Shown piece after piece: positions 48,411-59,123 of a stretch of DNA of 64,000 nt. Numbering within the stretch: the stretch's first letter is position 1; every line of letters starts with the position of its first letter. Under the pieces are notes generated by a model, which saw only the letters and a list, made by a program, of their open reading frames with translations, was not told the DNA's origin and did no database searches. Location of the stretch: contig NC_088677.1 in assembly GCF_950023065.1 (NCBI RefSeq), forward strand, positions 61,653,469 through 61,717,468, given 5' to 3'. Source of the DNA: Planococcus citri (lineage: Eukaryota > Arthropoda > Insecta > Hemiptera > Pseudococcidae). The translations under genes were made by a program, and so were the position numbers.

Positions 48411-48689
48411 TCTGGAATGTGTTGACTCGATAATAAAATAATTTCACAAAACACAAAAATTAATTACCTACTCAAAATATAACTGCTAGAAAATCGTGAA
48501 AATGCGGAAACACTAACAAAGGCAATTCTATATCAGCCAAAAAGTGTTACCACTCATTATGAAAAAAAGTGCTTTTTAACCCTTTTTTTTTTGGGTGTTT
48601 ATAATTGCAAGATATTGTTTCCTGTTTTGTAACTTTTTTATTTTAGAGCTACAAATTGCTTCACGTTTTTTAGTTTGAGAATTTTAAAT

Positions 48690-49165
48690 TTTCCCATGTA
48701 GTCGATCTTAGTGCATTAGTGCAAGGTGATCACTGATCAGGAAGGGTTATGCCCTATGTCAGACAAAAAGTCTGAAAAACAAGTTCAAAAGTTGATTATT
48801 CGTACCATTTTTCTCGAAAATTTCAAAAAAACGTACTTCTCACGTACCTATTATTATTATGTATTATTAATGTTTCTTGAAGAAAACAAAGTTTTTATGA
48901 GTTTTATTCGATTTTTTTCGGCAATTTTTTAAAGTGATTTTTCAAAGTTTATCCCCCTTTTTTCAAATAATCAAGATAGAAGTGTGAGGGTTGAAGAGCG
49001 CCATTTTTTCTTTAAAAAACATTAATAATAATGATACACGAGAACATTTTTTTGAGATTTTCAAGAAAAATGGTAAAAGTAATGAACTGTTGAGCTCGTT
49101 TTTTCAGACTTTTCCTCTGGCATAGCTTTTCGTGATCACCTAGCACAAAAATCGGCCACATGGAA
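48690..49165. repeat. Diverged inverted repeat
   Basis: The left arm (48690-48905) and right arm (49005-49165) pair as reverse complements with many small differences; for example AGGTGATCAC, AAAGTCTGAAAAA and CCATTTTTCT are shared. No target duplication or ORF was recognised. Confidence 0.6.
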
Positions 49166-52100
49166 AAACTTTGCAAAATGGACAACAAACATTTTTCGTG
49201 AGAGTAAAATTCAGTCCCTTCAAATCCGAGAGTAGGCAAACATGCATATTTGTACTCAGGATGGGTTGCCTATGTTACTGATGAAGTTATGAAAGGCCTT
49301 ATTCAGTGTCAGGACACCCTGTATAAATTATGTATTTAAAAAAAAATTTCTGTCTGGTCTAAAAAAATTTATATCAAGGTTAAATTTATGCCTTTTCGAT
49401 GATTGACAGCTTCTGTAAAATATTCTCAAATTATTTTTAATCCTTGAAGTACGTTTTTCATCAGTTTATTATTTCAAGGTACAGTACTTTGCGGAGATCT
49501 CATTAACCATTTTATTTCAATTGTAGATTTTTTCTGAAGAGTAAAACCGTACACTATCGCAATGGACCTACCTAGTACCTACTTGCCAAAAATTTGTTTC
49601 TGCCTTGAATGAATTATAAAAACATAGGAAGAAGTAGAAACCATCTTGCAATCAGCGAATACCTTGCTGATGGCGTGTGGGTAAGGAGTTTTCGCTTAAT
49701 TTGAACTGCTGACAGGTGTTTGTTAAAAAAATTTGACATATTTTTTGGGAAATTACCTACGAGTATTAAATATAGGTAATATAGGTATTTTCGGTTAGTT
49801 TTACTGCGAAAAACTATTTCCTTGATAATTTTTTATGAACGGTCCTCCTCCTCCCCTCTCCAAAAAAATGAAGATTTTTCTTATTGTTTTGGAGTGTTTG
49901 TGCGAAGCGTGAAAAAACTGTATTCTATTCTAGTTACTTTTTCATATTCGTCAATTGATTGCGTCAAAAAGCTTTGGCAGCATTACTATATCGCATTTCT
50001 GAAAATGGGGATGTTTGAAAAATTTTTCTAAATAAATTATTTTCTCCCATACTAATTATTTTTAGAAAGATTGCTTCAATGCAGTAAGTAGGTAAGTATT
50101 TTCGAAAAAAATCAATTTTCCAGAAGTGTGCAAGCGTAAAATTGTACCTTTTCGAAAAAGCATGTCATAAAACTTCCATTAAGTACCTATCTAAATTTCT
50201 GGTCCAAAAATTCATTTTTGGATTTTTAACGAATTGTTGACAATTTAAAAAATTAAAAAAAAACTGTTTCAAGGGAGATTTTCAAATTTTTTTGTGAAGT
50301 ATTAATGTTTTTGAGCAAGTGAAACCAACGTAAATAACTCTTGTATGTAATACAATAACTCCCACACATTGAAAAATACTATTGTTTTGAGCCATTTTGG
50401 AGCCTCTAGCGATGTTTTAAATTTCTCCAGCAATTTAAAACCCTTTCTGGAAAGGCCAAAAATGAACTTTACCACCTCAATCTGTGGTCTGTGCTTATTG
50501 AGCATCCTCACGACCGTTTAAGGTGGTTATCACAAAATTCCAGAAGTGTCACTTTAAAAGTGAGTTTTCGAGCAATGTTGTAAATTCTAAAAAAAGTGAA
50601 GAAAAACATCAAATCTTCGAATAAGGAATATTACTAGCGACTCATTCAGATACTTACCTATCGTCTGATGTGTGTCCATGGCCCTCCGACTTGAACATTT
50701 GCGATATAAATGATACTTTCAGTAGCTACCCAAAGTACCCATGTTTTTAGAAATTTCAAGTGGAAGCTTTTTAAAGAGCAAAATTCAGATTGTTTTCGAC
50801 TCATGGCTCATGTTGACATACAAGAGGATATCTTGCTGGTAAAACTGCTCGTTACCTGTACAGTGTACACCTTCCTTGAAAATTTGATTTTTTTCACTTG
50901 ACCAAAGTTCATTTTTGGTATTTCCAGACTGATTTGAAGTTCTGGAGAACGTTGAAAACAAACTGTAGGCTTCAGAATGATCCTAAAACTAACAATTATT
51001 GTTCATGCGGAAGAGTTACATTGAGGGGAATATTCACAATGGTTCATCTGCTCAAAAAAATCATATTTAACGAAACAGTTTCTTTGAATTTTTCAAGTTT
51101 TCAATGCTTTGACAAAATCCAAAAATTGAACTCGAGCATCTGTAATTTCGGTTACAGGGCTTTTAGGACTTTCTAACTTGATTTCGTTCGAACCAGTTCG
51201 AGTTCAAATGATGATCGTCTACACTGGTTGAGTCATCGGAGAGTGTTTCACGATCAAAATAAACAACGTACGAAGTTGTGAAAAGTGTGCGACGAGCTTA
51301 AAGCATCAGCTTATGAGAGCCAACTATATACCTATAGATACAGTACAGAGTTATCTACGGGGAGTTGCAGGATTTAGAATGCAGGATGGTAGGGTAGGTC
51401 GTCATGAAAAAGTAAAGAACGTTGTGTAATTCATAATGAAATCGACTACGCGACGTCCTCGCTCGCGTCCTGCTAGTCGACGTAAAACGTAGCAGAATAA
51501 TTAAAATTATCCGATAACGCAATCAATCTCGCCGCTGCACGTTTCGTAGATAGATAGGTAGGTAGGTAGGTATAGGTAATCCAAGAAACCCTTATATTCG
51601 TTCGACCGTATAAGCTGGCCTCAAAATTAGCACCTTTTGATTACGAGAGCCAACTCGGAAATATGACCTGGTTAAAAGCGTGTACTCGTATTCCTTTTCG
51701 ATTCACTGTAGCCAACGATGTGCTCCTCTCGATAGCACCCCCTCGCTGGCGTTCGTTCGTAGCGCTTCGACAGCGCGTTCGTCGACAACGTCGAGGTGAT
51801 AAATCCTTTCATTTACCTGCCATAGTTATGGAATTGAATCAGTCTATGAATTATTTATGTTCACTTAACGAGAGTAACGGCGAAATTGTTTGCATTGTTA
51901 TGCGGTCGGTATCTTGTAATGCTTGAATATACACTTGGGCCATCAGTGATGAAGATCCATTCATCTCACTCTCTCACTCTTTCATCGCAGATTTTCTACG
52001 CCTGTGTGTATCTCTATATACTCTACTTGTTGTGTTTTCCAAGTAATTGCAACTATATATACCTACCTATACCGCGTATATATCTAAACGTAGAAAAGCC

Positions 52101-52219
52101 TACACAGACGTGTTCTCCTCCTGTTTTTACATTTAATTCGAATCGATTCGAATGAACGACGACGGTGTTTGTAATTTATACCTATGCGGTTTTTGTCACC
52201 TGTGTGTTTGTTTATCTAG

Positions 52220-52370
52220 GATAATGCTCTACCTAGCGGCGAGAAAGCTGTAGAAGGATTTTCCATCACGTTAGAGAAAGTTGATCGTCATCAAGCTGGC
52301 GTCTACCAGTGTACTGCCTCGAATGGTGTAGGAGATCCGGTCACAGTCGATATGCAATTAGACGTACTAT
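52220..52370 (+). CDS. Ig-superfamily cell-adhesion protein, exon B
   Basis: This 151-base exon lies between TTTATCTAG and GTAAGT and starts on a codon boundary, in phase with exon A. It completes the Ig domain: DNALPSGEK, FSITLEKVDRHQAGVYQC (the D-x-A-G-x-Y-x-C signature with the second cysteine) and TASNGVGDPV, then the G strand. It ends after one base of a codon. The VDRHQAGVYQC signature closely follows the klingon-group pattern as I remember it. Confidence 0.9.
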
Positions 52371-53508
52371 GTAAGTATCGTGCTTCCATGAAGCTCGTTT
52401 TTTATTCTGTTGATAAGTATATTTTGCTTGAAAAAAAAAGAAAAAGAAAAGAAAACAGGAGCATGATCCGAATAAATTTTTAATTCGGTTCGAGAGGTCA
52501 TCGCTACTTGTTGGCGTGTTCTTCCGATTTACCTAGGTTAATTCGAAATTATAATGATAACCTTTGAGCGCATCCACGTCGTCGGAAAAGCTTCGCTTCC
52601 CTTACAGTTTTACGTATCAATTTTTGAAATTTCCGATTCAATTTTCTTTCTCAAATGTCTCGAATACGAATAAGTCAATAAGTGGGTATTTCCTCCTAAT
52701 CTAAACTGTTTTTTTTGTCGCTTTCGGACATGTAAACTGATCCACGTAAATATTATGGTTTTGTTTGCAAGCCAAGATAGTGTGGGAGGAGTTTTCGTGG
52801 AAATTTCACTTCGAGGGAAGTTAATTAAAACTTTTGAGTTGTATGGATTGGTAACCATGTTGAGAAACCCTGAAATTTTTCATTTCATCTGTTGAACCTG
52901 CTGTTGTTTGGTACCTTTCTAGTAGATGACTATTCAATACGAAACTGAGGAACCTGTTTGTCGGGAAATGAGACCTCAAGTGTTCAAAAATGATAATTTT
53001 TGGAAGATTTGCTTTGAACAATGAAACCCAACAAGTATTAATTTTCTTTTTAAGGTTCTGTAATTTGATGACATTTTTTTATAGATTGGTACTATGTATA
53101 TCACGATGGGGATTCTTCATAATTCCAGTAGGTACTTTTTCTTTCTTTGTTTTACAAAATTCGCGAATCTTATACAGAAGCGACTGTTTGCGTTGAACGT
53201 TATAGACGGAATAGAGAGATTTCATCATATATTATTTTGGTGATTTGGATCTTATCTAATTTCTAGGAATTTTTCTGGAGTCCGTGCTGCATTTTATTAT
53301 CTTTTGGCGGTTTGAGACAGCTTTTTTTTTGCGATTTGCTCCCTATATTTTTCTGAGAAATAAGTGGAAATCACTTTTTTTTTAAAATCCTCTCTGTTTT
53401 AAAAATACTCAAATTCGAAATTCATAAGAACCTACTTACATTCTCCAGTATTTGAGATTTTTAACAAAATATGTAATTAAGTATCATATATGTATAGATT
53501 TCCCCCAT

Positions 53509-54008
53509 ACATTACGCAGCCCATGATATTTCACTGACTTTTTGCGGACCGACTTGTGTTGGCACTAGCAGGGGCGCGCTTGAATTTTTCCACGTGTTCT
53601 CACAGCAGCTTACTGCTGGGCCATGAGAAGAAGGTATATACTCCACCAGGTTGGAAAAAGACTTACATTTAGGCTTGTAATTCGATTTTCGATTTTTGAG
53701 GAGAGCTCCCCACTCAAGTGTATGTTTTTTAGATATTCCCCAGACTTTTTCCGCCACCAAAAAAATGTTTTCATTGACTTACAGAGAGGTGAGGAGCTCG
53801 ATTCGCTCGTGTATGTAACGCCAAGTTTATAAATTCGGATAATGCAGGTCTTTAGTGATGTTTTGCCATGTACACACTGCGTTGGCTTGTTTTTGAATGT
53901 ATGTAGTGGTCGAAAACAGAACAGACTTTTTGCAGCCCGGTACTGGGCTGCAAAAAGTCCTGATGGGCCGCAAAAAGTCTGAGGTTTATCTAGTATGGGC
54001 TGCGTAAT
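53509..54008. mobile_element. MITE-like unit with ATTACGCAGCCCAT ends
   Basis: The left end ATTACGCAGCCCAT followed by GACTTTTTGCGG is the reverse complement of the right end. Inside the right end is a further hairpin (TTTTTGCAGCCC against GGGCTGCAAAAA). It is 500 bp with no coding sequence; the target duplication is unclear. Confidence 0.65.
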
Positions 54009-55894
54009 ACCACTTTTCATGTGTATGGGTATACATACGTATCAATTTGCATTATTGAGAGAATCTTTACAACCCGCCAACTCCGACTGAGTTGTAATTT
54101 GGCCCACTGAAAGAACATGTCATTCACACCTCAGAACCAAATTTTAAGCTGTGGAAGTTGGTTTCTCGTTTTATAGCGAATTTTTGGAAATTGCAGAATA
54201 GTCCATTGGTAGATTAATTTTTTATGAAAAGAAAATTTGTAAATTGGTTTCTGTGCTAAAGTCAACCACCCGAATCAGTTGAGATAATTTTTGAGTTGAT
54301 CTGGAGCTTCCCGCCAAAAATTGACTCCTCCAGTAACTTCAAATTATTGCTTCAGAAGGCATTGAAGTGAACTTTGAAGCTAAAAAATTTCTTCCTATTA
54401 TAAGCTATTCATATTTTGAATCAATTAAGGCAGGGAAATTGTATGTTTTTTCTAGTTGGAAATCTCAAATTATAAAAATTTTTAACTTGTTTAAAAATAC
54501 TCTTTTTAACCAGTCATCTTGGATTAGTGATTCACCTGCCCTGATCGATCCTGGGTAACAAACTACTTATGACAGAATTAAATTTTCACAGCCGAAGTTG
54601 ATTATGACTTTTTTTGGAGCAAATAAAGTGACTGGAGAAAAATTAATTTTTCTCGGAAGCTCCCCGATCAGCTGAGAAATATTTGCAATCGATTCGGTGG
54701 TCGACTTTTGTGTACAACCTGATTTTCAATTATTTATCCAGAAATTCACTCTTTTTATGAAACATCAATAATACTTGTATCGGTCGTTTTGAAAAAATTG
54801 GTGGAAATCAAACAATCAACTTGAGAAGTTGAAAATTTGACATGTTCCTATGAGCCAAGTGTAGTAGGTATTTATTTTATTTCTTGAATGATTACATACA
54901 GTTTTACATGAACCCCTATGTGCCAGGGGGCGAGAGGGTGTCTCTAATTAAACTACCAGCCATCGTTCACCAACGTTGCCATCGATTAAATTGTCTAAAA
55001 TCCATAAAAATTTGACAGACTTGCTCTGAAAATTGTTGAAAAAGATGAAGTGATTGGATGATGAAAATTTTTCAAAATAATGCAAAAATTATTAAAACGC
55101 ATGAACTTTAATTTATAATGTATTTGGTACAAAAATCATACAAATTTACAATGAAACAGATTCTACGTGAGGTATTATATTTTCAAGATTTTTGACTTTT
55201 AACAGATTTTTCTCCAACTATTTGGCAACCCTACAATGCATTTGCACTTCTTAAGTTCTGAAAAATTCAAAACACAAGAATTATACTTAAATAATTTCCT
55301 ACTGAGCAACGACAGTTCCATCTTCAACAGTTTGGATTTGACAGTTTCACTTGCTCCTTCATCAACTGTTTGGGCTCATAAAAGAAATATTACCCTAAGA
55401 TTTTTTAATGAACTTACCTACTCATAAAAATATTACTTACCTTGAAAATTTTTTAATGAATTAACTTACCTACTCATAAATATGGGTGTCCTACCATGCA
55501 TGATCGAAAATCTGTAAGGTCGTCAATATCATGGAGCATTATGCATGCTCTGATGAAATGGCATAAAATACATAGCACTTCCTTGTAATTTACAAAAGTA
55601 TAGCTGTCTGTTTTGTTTTAAAATACCAAAGCTGTGCTCAATGTCTATCCATTCAGAACTAAGGATGTAATTGAAAGAATGGTACACAGCAGTCAAATGC
55701 CCATTATCACATTAAGGTGTCATCAACTTGTTAAGGCAGGGTATGCGGAATCGCCTAAAATTCTGTACCTAGGTACCCTTAAAAATTTTCCTCATATGAA
55801 TTGTGGACTCCAAAGTTTTTTTTTGCGAGAGCATGCAACAGCATGGGATGTTTTGGCAAAAAAACACAAATTTCTAAGCAATATTGAAAGAGCA

Positions 55895-56209
55895 CGCACA
55901 AATACAAATATCTTCTCTTTAGTAACCCAAAACTGCTGTCTGGGCTAAATTTTGTGTGTCCGGGAACTAAAAAATTATACTTACTTGATGACTCGATTCT
56001 TTTTTGTTAGCACTCTCCATAGGAGGTATTTGAAGTACCACATTATTCTTGGTCTGGCCACGGCAGTTGTCTGCGAATAATATGAGAATTGGCTGTCGAC
56101 CATTGAAAGGTGACTGTGTAGTAAGCTGATAAGTGATAACACAGTTTGAGACTTTTGATACCGTATCTGCCTCGTCAATTAAATAATTCATATGTATACC
56201 ATTAGCCAA
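55895..56209 (-). pseudogene. DUF7869-type transposase-like fragment
   Basis: The minus frame has MNYLIDEADTVSK and then ILFADNCRGQTKNNVVLQ, matching the N-Y-L-I-D-E and h-A-D-N-C-x-G-Q-N-K-N-N blocks of insect DUF7869 proteins, which are transposon-related. After a stop and an 18-base insertion the homology resumes as PGHTKFSPDSSFGLLKRRY. The insertion has GTAAGT and TTTTTTAG at its edges, like a remnant intron, but is too short to be spliced. The N-terminal part and the C-terminus are absent. Confidence 0.68.
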
Positions 56210-57171
56210 AATTTTAGGCGCCTATGTTTATTTTTCGACCTCTGGTGATTTTTTAAAAATCAAATTGAGGCCAAAAATCAAGGGAAAAAACCACAAAATT
56301 TTACCTAATTAAACTAGAAAGCTGAAATTAGGAATGTACTCTATTGAAAACCCATCGAACAAAATTGAAAACAGTTTCCAGCCATTTTGAACACTTTTGA
56401 AGCCTCTAGCAAATTTTTGGTGCTCAAAATTTCCACTTGACACAAAACAAAGCTGGAAATCTGAAATTGATACTGTACCCTTATTCTTCCTATAGGTGCT
56501 GAGTCGACTAGTGGAAATTTCGAGTTTCAAAAATCTGCTACAGCCTACAGAAGTGCTCAAAACGCTTGTAAACCATTTCCAATTGATTCAGCGAGTCTTG
56601 AATAGGATATACCTACACACACCATATTATTTTAGCTTTCTAGCTTACTTTGGTGAAATTTTGATTTTTTTTTTCATTTTGGGCCCAAATTTGATTTTTA
56701 AAAATTAACCAAAAATAGACAAATACTCTAGAGAACCTGAAATTTTGGAGCTACTACACCAAACATTCTGCTGTTGGCTTTTCAAATATACATCTCTTCT
56801 TCCATTTCTTGAAGAGTAGGCCATTTAATCACATAATAACTTCAATTGCTAAAAAACTTGGTTCCTCTCAAATTGTGTTGAATCGATCTGACATATCTTC
56901 AAAGGAGTAGACTTCATAGGTAGCAAACCAAAGAAAGATTGCTCTAGTTTTTTCCAGGGATGTCACAGTCAAAAAATCAAATTTGACCGTATTTTGGTAT
57001 GAATCTTTTTCTAAATAAGCCTCCACCACCACCCAGAATAAATCACTGCATACTCTGAAATTTTTTTTTGAAATTCCCAATTGCTGTATTCCAATAAAAC
57101 CGTAGTTTTAAGGTAATTTTTGATGGAATTCTGAGGATTTTATCTGTACCAAACAGAAGCAATTTTAACTT

Positions 57172-57193
57172 ATCATCATCATCATCATCATCA
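57172..57193 (+). repeat. ATC microsatellite
   Basis: About seven uninterrupted ATC units just outside the 57201-57450 MITE. Confidence 0.9.
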
Positions 57194-57200
57194 CTAGGTA

Positions 57201-57450
57201 CTCTCTAAATTTGAAACGAGTCAAATTTCACTGCTTAGCAGTCACGACATTTCGCCTTTTTAAAAGCAGTAGTTTTTTACTCCAAAACAGTAGAAAATCT
57301 ACAGAATTGGTCAGTCGTCAAAATGATTTTTTACTGACTAATTCAGTAGATTTATCACTGTTTTGCAGTAAAAACTACTGTTTTTAAAAAGGTAAAATGT
57401 TGTGACTGCTAAGCAAAGCAGTGAAATTTGACTGTTTTAAATTTAGAGAG
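57201..57450. mobile_element. MITE with long TIRs and TA duplication
   Basis: The ends CTCTCTAAATTT and AAATTTAGAGAG are inverted, and the pairing extends through about 110 bases per arm, including CAAATTTCACTGCTTAGCAG-like and CTTTTTAAAA segments. TA lies on both sides (57199-57200 and 57451-57452). It is 250 bp without an ORF; the family is likely Tc1/mariner-type by its TA target. Confidence 0.83.
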
Positions 57451-59025
57451 TATCTACTGTCGCTGCTTCCACTTGGTGGATTAAATTGTTCTTTAGCAAC
57501 CGCAAATGAATTTATAAAAAAATGAGAAGGAATCATTTTTGAATTTGATTAATAATGCAGAAAAATATTAAATGAAATACATTAAGTCATAATTCAAACA
57601 TAACATATCGCAACAAAAAATCTTTAATAAAACAAATACCTACATTTCAATTTTCATAAGCTTAGTTTCCATTTTTTTTATAGCTGTAAATTAGGTACTA
57701 AATATGAAGAAAAGTTGACTGTGGATGTGAAATACATAATTAAGTACAATATTGGCATTTTTAGATCGCTTACATTTACATATAAAAATTGAATGTCAAA
57801 TGAAAATTTAAAAAAGATTTCAATTTACCTACTCGTATAATGAAAAAAAGTTGAAAAAACAAATAATTGGATACAGGATGTTCGAATGTGTGGGAGCACC
57901 TTCACTTTTCAATAAAATTTGCAACATTTTCATTTTAGCTGAAAATTGAAAGCGCTCTAGAATGAACCTAATTAACCATAAATACTAACATGTCTAATAA
58001 ACAATTAAACATTCATAGAAAAATGCTCACCCCTCCCGGCTTATCACTCGTATAGATTGGGTGGGGGAAACCAACTACATACGCGTCAGTCGCTGTTCAG
58101 CAACCGTCCTATTCAAACGTCAGTTGGCGCGTCTTCGTTACGAAACTCGTCTCTTAGATGTTTTTGCAATGCTATTCGCATAGCGCAAACAAAATCTGCA
58201 CGTAGCACAGTTGTTTAAAAAGTTTTTATAATGCAAAGAACTGAAAAAGAGAACGAGAGAAATAAAAAGAAAGAGAGGAAAAAGCATATGGCACAATACA
58301 CGTAACAAGAGTAGAGGTTATACTCTTGTACCATCGTCTCATATCAACTTTTTAAATACGTTTACAATGGACTTTTTGAAAAAGTTGCTGCGCTTTATTT
58401 CCTTATTCCGTATACTGTTTGGGATGGCAACAATGGCTAGAGTTGGTATAAAGTTTAAAATTAATTAAGAATAAGTACCGGTGATAATATTGCGAGTATA
58501 AAAGATATGCGAAGAGCATTACAGAGGGAGAAGCGATATCTTTATAATATACTGTATATACCTACCTATTACCTACCTACGTGTATAGGTAACCTACCTA
58601 TGTGCACAATATGCAAAGAAAATAACGAATTACTGCGACTACATGTACTACTATTACGATAGTGCGTAACCCTCCTGTCCGAAGTATACGCCAACAAAAT
58701 GGTAGATATTGAGACTAGTGTAGGTGGGTAAGGTACCCTGGCTTTTGATTTGCTATGTGCATAGAGCATGGGTTTTGTCATAAAATATACTTACTTGCTA
58801 TACCTAAGTAGTACATACTACGTTAGTTCGTTCTTTCGTTCAAATTGAATGAACGTACGGAGATTTAGTTCTTTAATTGAATTTCTTTGAATTTGTATTA
58901 GGTACCTATACACCTTTTATGACGAATAGGATACGTTTATAGTCTATGTACTTAATATACCTTGTAAAAGTTGAAAGACAGACGAGATATTTAATTTTTT
59001 TCCCTCTGTATTCGCGTACCTACAG

Positions 59026-59123
59026 ATCCTCCGGAAATAGACGTGGAACGAAATTGGATTCATTCCGGCGAAGGATTCGAGGCTCAGTTAGTTTGCATCG
59101 TACATGGGGAACCTTTACCTGAG
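59026..59123 (+). CDS. Ig-superfamily cell-adhesion protein, exon C
   Basis: This 98-base exon lies between CCTACAG and GTGAGT. Its first two bases join the last base of exon B to give Tyr, then PPEIDVERNW, HSGEGFEAQLVC (B strand cysteine of the next Ig domain) and IVHGEPLPE. It ends on a codon boundary where the C strand would follow in the next exon. The PPEI linker and SGEGFEA-LVCIVH motif are characteristic of the klingon/CG34353 group. No further exon was recognised before 64000, so the gene continues to the right. Confidence 0.9.

Larger units (their letters stand above)
47208..48582. mobile_element. TIR-bounded unit containing SWIM and BEL/Pao gag pieces
   Basis: 47208-47251 and 48540-48582 are inverted repeats of about 42 bases with roughly 85 percent identity by eye (GGTTAAAAAG, then CTTTTTTTC, then GTGGT and ACACTTTTT). 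A clear target duplication was not found. It may be a DNA transposon that captured other sequence. Confidence 0.5.
45421..52219 (+). other. Intron between Ig exons A and B
   Basis: 6.8 kb. It holds the TIR-bounded unit with the SWIM and gag fragments (47208-48582), an inverted repeat (48690-49165), solo MITE-like ends near 46719 and 49312, and old dispersed repeats. The 51280-52200 part is CpG-bearing and unique-looking, and a short open frame there (51663-51926) has no recognised domain. Confidence 0.75.
52371..59025 (+). other. Intron between Ig exons B and C
   Basis: 6.7 kb with two MITE-like units (53509-54008 and 57201-57450), a DUF7869 fragment (55895-56209) and old dispersed repeats (about 54070-54200). 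An ATC microsatellite lies at 57172-57193. No other exon was recognised. Confidence 0.75.

Noticed and set aside
46719..49318. CAGGGTGTTCC near 46719 and GGACACCCTG near 49307 as the two ends of one transposon
   Set aside because: The match stops after about 10 bases, so they look like unrelated solo ends.
51663..51926. 87-codon plus-strand frame in the intron before Ig exon B
   Set aside because: No domain, no splice sites in phase with the Ig exons, and the composition is that of the CpG-bearing intron.
55634..55948. 104-codon plus-strand frame
   Set aside because: Its end is antisense to the conserved DUF7869 block and it has no recognised domain.
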